From Micrococcales bacterium (GTDB lineage Bacteria > Actinomycetota > Actinomycetes > S36-B12 > UBA10799), in assembly GCA_023252115.1 (NCBI GenBank), contig JAHEXM010000023.1, forward strand, positions 4,517 through 11,347: a stretch of 6,831 nt of DNA. The letters run 5' to 3'. The translations under genes and the position numbers were made by a program. Below the pieces are notes generated by a model that saw only the letters and a list, made by a program, of their open reading frames with translations, ran no database searches and was not told the origin of the DNA. Position 1 is the stretch's first letter. The number at the start of each line of letters is the position of its first letter. Shown in pieces: positions 1-6,182 of this stretch.

Positions 1-1
1 T

Positions 2-355
2 CCCATCCGGATCATTCATGAGGCAAGCGAGCAAGTGCTGTGGGCTGCTTACCAGCAGGCACGATTCACCACGCTCGTTTCAATTGGCGAGGGGTACGGC
101 CTTCCAGCCGCTGAGTCACTGGCCGCTGGAACGCCAGTCTTGCTGTCGAATTTTGGTTCGATGAAAGAGATCGGTGACGAAGGCGGTGTCGAGTTTGTCG
201 ATCCGCACGACATCGTCAGCATCACGGATGGCATGCGCACGCTGCTGACTGATGATGTGCGCCTCAAGGAGCTACACGAAGAGATCGCGCGGCGACCGGT
301 TCGGTCGTGGGATGAACATGCTGCGGCGACCTGGGATTGGCTTACTGGTGGCTGA
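2..355 (+). CDS. GT4-family glycosyltransferase, C-terminal fragment (5' end outside window)
   Basis: This is the last 117 codons of a gene that begins upstream of the window; the frame is open from position 2 and ends at TGA 353-355. The fragment is the nucleotide-sugar-binding half of a GT-B fold enzyme, which transfers a sugar from an activated donor to a growing glycan in the cytoplasm. It shows the retaining GT4 EX7E signature (E30 and E38 of the fragment, in GEGYGLPAAE), followed by SLAAGTPVLLSN and a GSMKEIG segment where many relatives have a Pro-Glu-Val loop. By hand alignment about 71 of 117 residues match the C-terminus of the fusion protein at 2103-4559, and the end (WDEH..TWDWLTGG) lines up with the ends of both downstream paralogues. 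The gene is therefore naturally terminated, not broken. Donor and acceptor cannot be read from this piece. The internal GTG at 35 is not a start, because homology continues upstream of it. Confidence 0.9.
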   Translation, partial: PIRIIHEASEQVLWAAYQQARFTTLVSIGEGYGLPAAESLAAGTPVLLSNFGSMKEIGDEGGVEFVDPHDIVSITDGMRTLLTDDVRLKELHEEIARRPVRSWDEHAAATWDWLTGG

Positions 356-2006
356 TGCTCGGTCGGTAGCGGCAGAAAAGGAACTTGCCCGAATCAAGGC
401 GTCGACTTGGTGGCGGATGACAGCACCGGGACGTGCGGTGGTCGATCGTTTTAAGAACCGATCCGATCGAAGCAAGTCCGACAAGCGGGCAAAGCAACAG
501 GCAGCAGCACTTGAAGCGTTGCACTTGGCTGAAACTGGCGACAAAGGCGAGGCCCTGCGTGGCCGTTTGAAAACCGTACTCGCCCAGTACAAGGTCGAAC
601 ACTCAAGTGAGCGCGATCTTGACTCCACGATCCAAGCAGTTCGCGAGTTGCTGGCAGAAAACGTGGCTGAAAATGAGCTGCTGTGGCTGCTCCACATTGC
701 ATTTCTCGGAGAGGTTCCCAACGAGGCTGCATTGCAGCGTTTGAAAGCGGATGTGTTTTTTGGTGACGCAGCCGCGCTCGTTGATGATTTATTCGAGCAG
801 TGGCAGCGCGCGCCAAGTTCATGGTCGCTGGTCGCTCCGATGCGACTGGTCACAGTTCCAACAGTTGATGTCACGTTTACGGCATCCAGTCGGTTACGCA
901 CTGGTATTCAGCGAGTCGTCCGGGAAGTGGTTCCGCGCTGGAAGGCGGAAAACGATTTAGAGCTCATCATTTTTGACTACGGCGCGAAAGTGTGGCGGCG
1001 TCCAACGAACATCGAATCGGGCAACGTCCTGCTCTGGAGCAAGTGGCCCCGCAATGAGTCGCCACAGGATGGTGTAGTCGACTACACCATCGTTGTTCCG
1101 TGGCGCACTGTCGTTGTCCTCGTCGAGTTTGTCGCAGAGGCTGCCCGAATCGAACGCCTTCGGGCTTTGCCGCATTGGTCCGGGTCGCGGGTGAGTCTGA
1201 CGTACTACGACTTGATTCCGATCGCTTTGCCAGCGATGGTTCCAGCGCAATCGGTAGCCGACAGTGCACAGTTTCTCTCGGTCACCCGAGTAGCACACCG
1301 GGTCTCAGCCATCTCGGGTTACGTCGCTGCTGAACTCACCAACATCTGCAACGCCTTGAATGCCTATTGCGCCAAACAGCCCGACATCAAAGCGCAGCCG
1401 ATTCCGGTCTCCGCCCGTGAGGTCGCGCCCGAGAAGGCCGCAGCCGCCGCCGCAAAATATGCGATCACCTCGGAACTCCCAACGGTGTTGTGCGTGTCGA
1501 GTACGGAGCCACGCAAAAACCACCTTCGGCTGCTGCAAGCGGCCGAGATTCTGTGGCGCGAAGGAAATCAGTTTCAGCTGCTGCTTTTTGGCGCGAGTAC
1601 GTGGGACTCAGCGGAATTTGAGCGTGAACTCAAGATTCTGCTCGACCAAGGTCGCCCGGTACTCAACGTGTTTAAGGCAAGCGAGACTGACCTTTGGTCC
1701 GTCTACCGCCTGGCCCGGTTCACCGTCTTTGTTTCACTCGCTGAAGGCTTTGGGCTACCCGCCGCAGAATCACTTGCCGCTGGAACTCCGGTTGTCCTGT
1801 CGAACCATGGTTCGATGGTCGAAATTGGGCAGGCTGGTGGGGTCGAGTTTGTCGACGCTCGTTCCGTCGAGGCCATTGCCGCGGGGATGCGCGACCTGCT
1901 TGTTAACGACACCCACCTTGCGCAGCTCAAGGAGCAAATCGCGGGCCGTGTAGATACGAAATGGGACGACTACGCACGAGATTCGTGGGAGTGGCTGCAT
2001 GGCTGA
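348..2006 (+). CDS. GT4-family glycosyltransferase with N-terminal coil and helical linker
   Basis: A probable cytoplasmic glycosyltransferase of 552 residues if it starts at GTG 348. Residues 1-20 are a charged helical stretch, followed by a W-W-R-x-T-x-P-G-R motif (21-29). Residues ~40-160 form a helical linker containing LLWLLHIAF (111-119). The GT-B fold starts near 170, with TGIQRVVRE (185-193), probably the equivalent of the glycine-rich acceptor-side loop of GT4 enzymes. YYDLIP follows (~286-291), then EPRKN (387-391), the usual donor-phosphate-binding Arg/Lys motif, and the EX7E pair E466/E474. The frame is open to ATG 252, with further ATGs at 312 and 318, but those starts would overlap the previous gene by 104, 44 or 38 bp. 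GTG 348 overlaps by 8 bp, suits translational coupling, and begins where resemblance to the fusion at 2103-4559 begins. None of these starts has a strong Shine-Dalgarno, so the start is uncertain. Function as a GT4 enzyme is well supported; the sugar is unknown. Confidence 0.88.
   Translation: MADARSVAAEKELARIKASTWWRMTAPGRAVVDRFKNRSDRSKSDKRAKQQAAALEALHLAETGDKGEALRGRLKTVLAQYKVEHSSERDLDSTIQAVRELLAENVAENELLWLLHIAFLGEVPNEAALQRLKADVFFGDAAALVDDLFEQWQRAPSSWSLVAPMRLVTVPTVDVTFTASSRLRTGIQRVVREVVPRWKAENDLELIIFDYGAKVWRRPTNIESGNVLLWSKWPRNESPQDGVVDYTIVVPWRTVVVLVEFVAEAARIERLRALPHWSGSRVSLTYYDLIPIALPAMVPAQSVADSAQFLSVTRVAHRVSAISGYVAAELTNICNALNAYCAKQPDIKAQPIPVSAREVAPEKAAAAAAKYAITSELPTVLCVSSTEPRKNHLRLLQAAEILWREGNQFQLLLFGASTWDSAEFERELKILLDQGRPVLNVFKASETDLWSVYRLARFTVFVSLAEGFGLPAAESLAAGTPVVLSNHGSMVEIGQAGGVEFVDARSVEAIAAGMRDLLVNDTHLAQLKEQIAGRVDTKWDDYARDSWEWLHG
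1068..1091. repeat. Perfect 24-bp palindrome inside the glycosyltransferase gene
   Basis: The arm GATGGTGTAGTC (1068-1079) is followed with no spacer by its exact reverse complement (1080-1091); the next pair outward (1067/1092, G and G) breaks the symmetry. It sits in frame and encodes D-G-V-V-D-Y-T-I, and because of the symmetry the opposite strand encodes the same eight residues. The paralogue at 2103-4559 has no palindrome at the matching place. It could be a dimeric regulator's binding site, a cruciform-forming site or chance; nothing in the sequence decides between these. Confidence 0.9.
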
Positions 2007-2060
2007 AATTCCGCTCTCTACGGTGCAGGGCGCGTACCGGATTCGGTCAACGACATGTGA

Positions 2061-2078
2061 TGATTCGTATGATTCGGA
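2061..2078 (+). repeat. Tandem 9-bp direct repeat in the intergenic region
   Basis: TGATTCGTA (2061-2069) is followed directly by TGATTCGGA (2070-2078), matching at 8 of 9 positions. A third GATTCGG lies at 2040-2046, so the hexamer GATTCG occurs three times in 38 bp just upstream of the methyltransferase-glycosyltransferase gene. The repeat overlaps the candidate -10 hexamer, a position where a bound regulator would affect initiation. A regulatory role is inferred from position only. Confidence 0.5.
2068..2073 (+). promoter_or_regulatory. Candidate -10 element for the FkbM-GT4 fusion gene
   Basis: TATGAT matches the bacterial -10 consensus at 5 of 6 positions and lies 30 bp before the ATG at 2103. 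No convincing -35 hexamer is present at a 16-18 bp spacing, and there is no TG extension. It could be a weak or activator-dependent promoter, or a chance match in a gap inside one operon. The 96-bp gap (2007-2102) is the largest between same-strand genes here, so it is the likeliest place for an internal promoter. Confidence 0.3.
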
Positions 2079-2088
2079 CTTTCATTTG

Positions 2089-2094
2089 AAGGGG
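2089..2094 (+). promoter_or_regulatory. Ribosome binding site that fixes the start at ATG 2103
   Basis: AAGGGG ends 8 nt before ATG 2103, a standard spacing. The alternative in-frame TTG at 2097 would leave only 2 nt, so ATG 2103 is the better start. This is the only strong Shine-Dalgarno-like site in front of a complete gene in the window. Confidence 0.7.
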
Positions 2095-2102
2095 CTTTGA
2101 GC

Positions 2103-4559
2103 ATGGTCGAGCGCAACGAGAACCAGGTAGCAGAGCCCGAACGACCGTTTGTCTCCTACGCTCAGAATGGCGAAGACGTCGTCTTGTGGCGCGCGCTCGG
2201 TGATGTCAGCGATGGGTTCTATGTCGACGTCGGGGCAGCCGATCCGATTGAGTACTCAGTCACCCGAGGCTTGTATGAACACGGTTGGCGCGGCATAGAC
2301 GTCGAGCCGCTTCCGGGCTTTGCTGCCGCCCTCGTTGAAGATCGCCCACGCGACACTGTGGTGGCGTCTGCTGCTGGATCGACGGACGGTGAGATCACCT
2401 TCCACGAGGTCGTAGGTACCGGCCTGTCCACCATCGGGAAGGACGAAGCCCAGGCGGCGCGCGAGCGCGGGTTTGAAGTCGTTGATGTCACCATTCCAAT
2501 GCGGCGGCTTGATTCGATTCTTGAAGAACACTTGCCCGCAGGCGGCACCATTCATGTGCTGAAGATTGACGTTGAAGGCGCCGAAGCCGAGGTTCTTGCC
2601 GGCGTCGACCTTCGGCGGTGGCGCCCATGGGTGGTCGTGGTCGAGGCCACTCGTCCACTCAGCACCGAAAGCACGCGCGATTCGTTTGAAGAACTGGTTA
2701 CCGGATGTGGTTACACGCCCACATTATTCGATGGCCTGAATGTCTTTTATGTCTCGGATGAGCATCCTGAACTGACGGAACGGCTCTCATACCCCGCCTG
2801 TCCACTCGATTTGTACACCTCGATCGAAACAATGCGCTTAACCGAAGCTGGACAGAGGTTCGCGATTGCCGAGGCTGCTGCTTTTGTGGAAGGAATGCGC
2901 AGGGCCGAGGCAGATGAAAAGGCGAAGTCCGCCCGCGCCCGCGCGAATCAAGCAACCAAGCGCGTTGAGCAGATGGAGAACTCCGCGTGGTGGCGGGCAA
3001 CCAATCCAGGGCGTTCGACAGTTCACAAATTGAAAGGTCGTGGTGTTCCGCTCAAGCCGCCGGTGCCGGCCTTGCCCTCGGCTTCGATGGAAACGAAGGG
3101 GCGACTTGCTGCGCTTGACCGCCGACTTCGATCCGTGCTTCAGGCCTTCGACTACACAGTCAATGAAGCTGACGGTTTGCCACGGATCCTCGAATTGACG
3201 GTGCAGCTGCTCCAGGGCGCAACCGACAAAGCACAGGCACTTTGGCTTTTACACATTGCATTTACCACCCGGTATCCCGACGATGGACAAATTCAGCAAC
3301 ATGTCGCCAATCTAGAACTGGATGGTGCGGCAGTACTGATCGACGAATTTCGCCGGGCTTCACTCAACAGACCGGCGACTTGGGCAACGCTTGCCGATCT
3401 CGAGATCGTCACCGTGCCGTTCATCGATGTCACGCACACGGCAACGTATCCGCTGCACACCGGCATCCAACGTGTGGTGAGGGAGACTGTCCCACGTTGG
3501 GTCGAGCAGCACGATGCGAGGTTGGCTGTTTTCGACAATGACGCGCGCTGCTGGCGTCCACCGAGTGAATCGGAGAGCGAACTCGTTCTGAATTGGGGGC
3601 ATCACACCCTCGGGCAGCCAATTGAGCCTCCAACAAAGATCTTGGCCCCATTAAATACGACCATCCTGCTCCCGGAACTTGGCGGTGAGGTCAGCCGTTG
3701 TGAACGACTCTTGGCGGCCGCGCAGTGGTCGGGATCCAAACTGTCCGCAATCGTCTTTGATCTGATCCCGTTCACGTTGCCCGAGGCATGCGCGCCGGGA
3801 ATGACTTCGGCGTTTGCCCAATACATGTCGGTAATTCGATCAGCGTCACGAGTGTCGACGATTTCGGCCACGGTCGCTGACGACCTTGAGGGCCTTCGGG
3901 TCTCATTCCGGAACCAGGCGATTGACGGGCCGCAAGTTCAGCCGCACCTGCTTCCGATTCAGGCGGTGCCGATTAGTGACGGCGGGGTTGAGCGTTTGGC
4001 ATCCGCAGTCCGAAGTATCCCGGGTTTACCGCTGGTCCTCTCAGTGTCAAGTATCGAACCGAGAAAGAACCAGACAAGGATCCTGCTCGCGGCCGAAAGG
4101 CTTTGGCGTGAGGGTCATTCATTCCAACTCGCGTTCATCGCCGGCAGTGGATGGAAGCGGAACGTCTTCGATGCCGAATTCGAGCGAGCCCAAGGCCGGG
4201 GCCGACCGGTGCGGGTCATCAGCGAAGCCAGCGAAGAGGTTCTCGCGGCGGCATACCGAACGGCTCGTTTCACCGTGTTTGTTTCGATTACTGAGGGCTT
4301 CGGTTTGCCCGCGGCTGAATCAATTGCCGCCGGTACGCCTGTCGTCTTGTCGAGTCATGGTTCGATGCGTGAAATCGGCGAAGGCGGCGGAGCCGAATTC
4401 GTCGATGCGTATGACGTCGATGACATCACCAGCGCAATGCGCTTGTTGCTCACTGACGATTCACATCTCGAGTTGCTACGCAAGCAGGCTCTTGATCGTA
4501 TTCCGACAACATGGGATGAGTACGCGGACCAAACGTGGGATTGGCTCGCCGGTTCGTGA
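2103..4559 (+). CDS. FkbM-family methyltransferase / GT4 glycosyltransferase fusion
   Basis: An 818-residue two-enzyme protein. Residues ~16-220 are an FkbM-type SAM-dependent methyltransferase: SYAQNGEDVVLWRAL near the start, SAM motif I as FYVDVGAADP (39-48), the acidic residue after strand 2 in GWRGIDVEP (E68), and KIDVEGAE (154-161). Residues ~250-294 are an Ala/Glu/Arg-rich probable coiled coil, ending in W-W-R-x-T-x-P-G-R. Residues ~330-430 are a helical linker with ALWLLHIAF, as in the gene upstream. The GT-B glycosyltransferase follows: TGIQRVVRE (453-461), FDLIP (552-556), EPRKN (652-656), and the EX7E pair E731/E739. It ends in TWDWLAGS like its paralogues. No signal peptide or membrane segment is seen, so it should act in the cytoplasm or at the inner membrane surface. 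The likely role is sugar transfer coupled to O-methylation of a surface glycan; substrates are unknown. The start is set by AAGGGG at 2089-2094. Confidence 0.93.
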   Translation: MVERNENQVAEPERPFVSYAQNGEDVVLWRALGDVSDGFYVDVGAADPIEYSVTRGLYEHGWRGIDVEPLPGFAAALVEDRPRDTVVASAAGSTDGEITFHEVVGTGLSTIGKDEAQAARERGFEVVDVTIPMRRLDSILEEHLPAGGTIHVLKIDVEGAEAEVLAGVDLRRWRPWVVVVEATRPLSTESTRDSFEELVTGCGYTPTLFDGLNVFYVSDEHPELTERLSYPACPLDLYTSIETMRLTEAGQRFAIAEAAAFVEGMRRAEADEKAKSARARANQATKRVEQMENSAWWRATNPGRSTVHKLKGRGVPLKPPVPALPSASMETKGRLAALDRRLRSVLQAFDYTVNEADGLPRILELTVQLLQGATDKAQALWLLHIAFTTRYPDDGQIQQHVANLELDGAAVLIDEFRRASLNRPATWATLADLEIVTVPFIDVTHTATYPLHTGIQRVVRETVPRWVEQHDARLAVFDNDARCWRPPSESESELVLNWGHHTLGQPIEPPTKILAPLNTTILLPELGGEVSRCERLLAAAQWSGSKLSAIVFDLIPFTLPEACAPGMTSAFAQYMSVIRSASRVSTISATVADDLEGLRVSFRNQAIDGPQVQPHLLPIQAVPISDGGVERLASAVRSIPGLPLVLSVSSIEPRKNQTRILLAAERLWREGHSFQLAFIAGSGWKRNVFDAEFERAQGRGRPVRVISEASEEVLAAAYRTARFTVFVSITEGFGLPAAESIAAGTPVVLSSHGSMREIGEGGGAEFVDAYDVDDITSAMRLLLTDDSHLELLRKQALDRIPTTWDEYADQTWDWLAGS

Positions 4560-4613
4560 TGGGACCCGCGATCGGCACCCTAATCGGCTGGGGCGAGAGC
4601 ATCCTTCGAGCCC

Positions 4614-6182
4614 ATGGCTAAGCGTGCGACGTGGGTCGTTGCCGGCGCAGCTTTGGTTGTTGTGGCTGCGGTGGTCGTCTTGCTTGAAAGTCGGTCCATA
4701 TACGCGGGCAACATTGATCTAGCTCGGCACTACCAACTGGTCTACTGGATCGAAAAGCACCACACGATTCCGGCAACGCCGACACCGGCGCTCGGTGAAA
4801 TGGCAGGTTACCCGCCAGGCGCGCATATCCCGGCCGCAATAGTCGGATGGATTCTGAGATCTCCGTTACTGGGTCTACAGGTGATCACGTTTCTCGGAGT
4901 CACAGCCATCTGGGCTGCCATAGGCGCCTTACTTTGCATGTTCCCGGGTTTCAAACGGTGGTCAGCTCTTTCGGTAATGATGGTCATTCTCGTCGTCACT
5001 GCGGAGATAGGGCCACTCAAGGTTCAGCTCACCGGTTTTGAAATCATTGCGAATTTCTTTTATTCGCAGATCGTGGGCGAGGCGCTGTTTTGGCTGGTAG
5101 CTGCCTTCGTTGTTTGGGGCATGAGGTCTGACTTCTCTTACCGGCTGCTGGCATGGCCGACTGCTGTTTGTGCGCTTGTTTGCACTGAAATCCATGTGGT
5201 GCCAGCGATCCAACTGCTGGTCCTGCTCGGAATTGTCTCGCTAAGGGAACTCATCCGCCGATTTCGATCAGATAAAGATCCAGGGCTTACCAAGTACGTG
5301 TTTCCCGTAGTGCTGCCCGCTGCGACAGCAACGCTCTTCTTGTTCAGTCCTGGTTTCAGAGTTATGCAGCAAGGGTCCGGCAGTGACGGTGTGCTTGAGG
5401 TCCCGTATATCAATGGCGCGCTCGGTGCCGCGCTGCTCGCCCTCGTTGTGCTTGTTGTTGCCGCGGGCCTTCTTGCGTGGTCCCTTCGCCGGCCTACGAG
5501 CAGGCCGGGTGCAGTCGTAACTTCAGGCATCTGTTTCATCGCCGCCTCGATAGCGATTCCTTGCATTCTGCAGTTTGCGCTACTAACACTCGGGGGAGCC
5601 GGGGCTCCCTACGCAGTCAAGAAATATGTTTTCGGCCTATTCACTGTCCTTGCGTTGGAACTATGCGCGTTGGCCGCAGCGGCTACTCCAGTCCGATTGT
5701 CAGCTTCACCTGAACAACCTCGGCAGCGTAGCGTTCTGGGAATTGTCGGAACGGTTGCCGCAGTTGGCTGCGTTGTCGTCGTCTCAGCGTGGTCGCTTTT
5801 CGATCGACCGTCGGCGCTTCAGACAATGCAGACGGTGGCAGTTGAGCGCCAGGTGGGCGACTACGCGTTGCTTATTGGGCACGTTCCGGGCAAACAGAAC
5901 TACGCCTTTGCTTTGCCGGAATCTCCACCAACCGTCGACTACATGTTCAGTACCACTTGGCTAGGTGTCTTACCGAGCCAAGACTCTTGGACGGAGGGCT
6001 TTCCAGCATTTAGTAGTCGCACTGGATTTGTGCTTACCACTGATGGTTCGATTTATGGCGTTCCGAAGTGTCGAGTGTTTGGTCCGCAGACACGAGTTGT
6101 CGTCGTCAACGGACAGTGTGTCAAAGCGGCGCTGGAGAGGCGAGCGAGACTAGCCGCCGCAGGGAGTTCTGGGTCCCCTTAA
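4614..6182 (+). CDS. Polytopic membrane protein, GT-C glycosyltransferase-like
   Basis: A 522-residue integral membrane protein with about ten or eleven hydrophobic segments (approximately 6-24, 72-110 as two, 116-132, 152-170, 178-208, 228-246, 268-290, 300-327, 338-358, 374-395). A hydrophilic C-terminal tail of ~125 residues contains two cysteines (C486, C502) that could pair if it faces outside. The first loop carries D35 and H39 ([18 protein letters not shown]) and then [10 protein letters not shown] (66-75). This arrangement, an acidic residue just after the first helix followed by a Y-P-P-G-x-H segment, is typical of GT-C enzymes that use polyprenyl-phosphate sugars. The assignment is by pattern, not by a recognised named family; a structural or transport membrane role is possible. 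It lies 54 bp after the fusion gene on the same strand and is probably co-transcribed. ATG 4614 is the only ATG/GTG/TTG start after the in-frame stop at 4581; its ribosome binding site is weak (GAGAG at 4595-4599, 14 nt away). The stop overlaps the convergent gene. Confidence 0.85.
   Translation: MAKRATWVVAGAALVVVAAVVVLLESRSIYAGNIDLARHYQLVYWIEKHHTIPATPTPALGEMAGYPPGAHIPAAIVGWILRSPLLGLQVITFLGVTAIWAAIGALLCMFPGFKRWSALSVMMVILVVTAEIGPLKVQLTGFEIIANFFYSQIVGEALFWLVAAFVVWGMRSDFSYRLLAWPTAVCALVCTEIHVVPAIQLLVLLGIVSLRELIRRFRSDKDPGLTKYVFPVVLPAATATLFLFSPGFRVMQQGSGSDGVLEVPYINGALGAALLALVVLVVAAGLLAWSLRRPTSRPGAVVTSGICFIAASIAIPCILQFALLTLGGAGAPYAVKKYVFGLFTVLALELCALAAAATPVRLSASPEQPRQRSVLGIVGTVAAVGCVVVVSAWSLFDRPSALQTMQTVAVERQVGDYALLIGHVPGKQNYAFALPESPPTVDYMFSTTWLGVLPSQDSWTEGFPAFSSRTGFVLTTDGSIYGVPKCRVFGPQTRVVVVNGQCVKAALERRARLAAAGSSGSP
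5489..5508. repeat. GC-rich inverted repeat inside the membrane-protein gene
   Basis: CCGGCCT (5489-5495) and AGGCCGG (5502-5508) form a perfect 7-bp stem with a 6-nt loop, in the stretch encoding the basic loop RRPTSRPG between two membrane segments. No T-run follows, so it is not a typical intrinsic terminator. It could slow translation or be incidental. Confidence 0.5.
5594..5609. repeat. Second GC-rich inverted repeat inside the membrane-protein gene
   Basis: GGGAGCC (5594-5600) and GGCTCCC (5603-5609) are exact inverted repeats separated by 2 nt; in RNA this would fold as about 5 bp with a 6-nt loop. It encodes the Gly/Ala-rich turn GGAGAP between membrane segments and has no following T-run. 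It lies about 90 bp after the other GC-rich hairpin. Confidence 0.4.

Noticed and set aside
355..357. TGATG stop/start overlap at the end of the first gene, suggesting an ATG at 355 for the next gene
   Set aside because: That ATG is in another frame and reaches a stop after four codons (TAG at 367-369); it cannot start the downstream glycosyltransferase.
272..901. Leftward 209-codon open frame under the first part of the complete glycosyltransferase gene
   Set aside because: Ser/Arg-rich composition typical of antisense frames, no recognisable domain, and no ribosome binding site was identified.
4560..4613. Possible terminator or promoter in the 54-bp gap before the membrane-protein gene
   Set aside because: Only a short direct repeat (ATCGGC twice) and poorly paired GC blocks are present, with no T-run and no -10-like hexamer. 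The gap looks like a plain intra-operon spacer.
3886..4722. Rightward 278-codon open frame spanning the end of the fusion gene and the start of the membrane-protein gene
   Set aside because: Arg/Ser/Cys-rich, no motif, and it lies over conserved glycosyltransferase coding sequence in another frame; it is a shadow.
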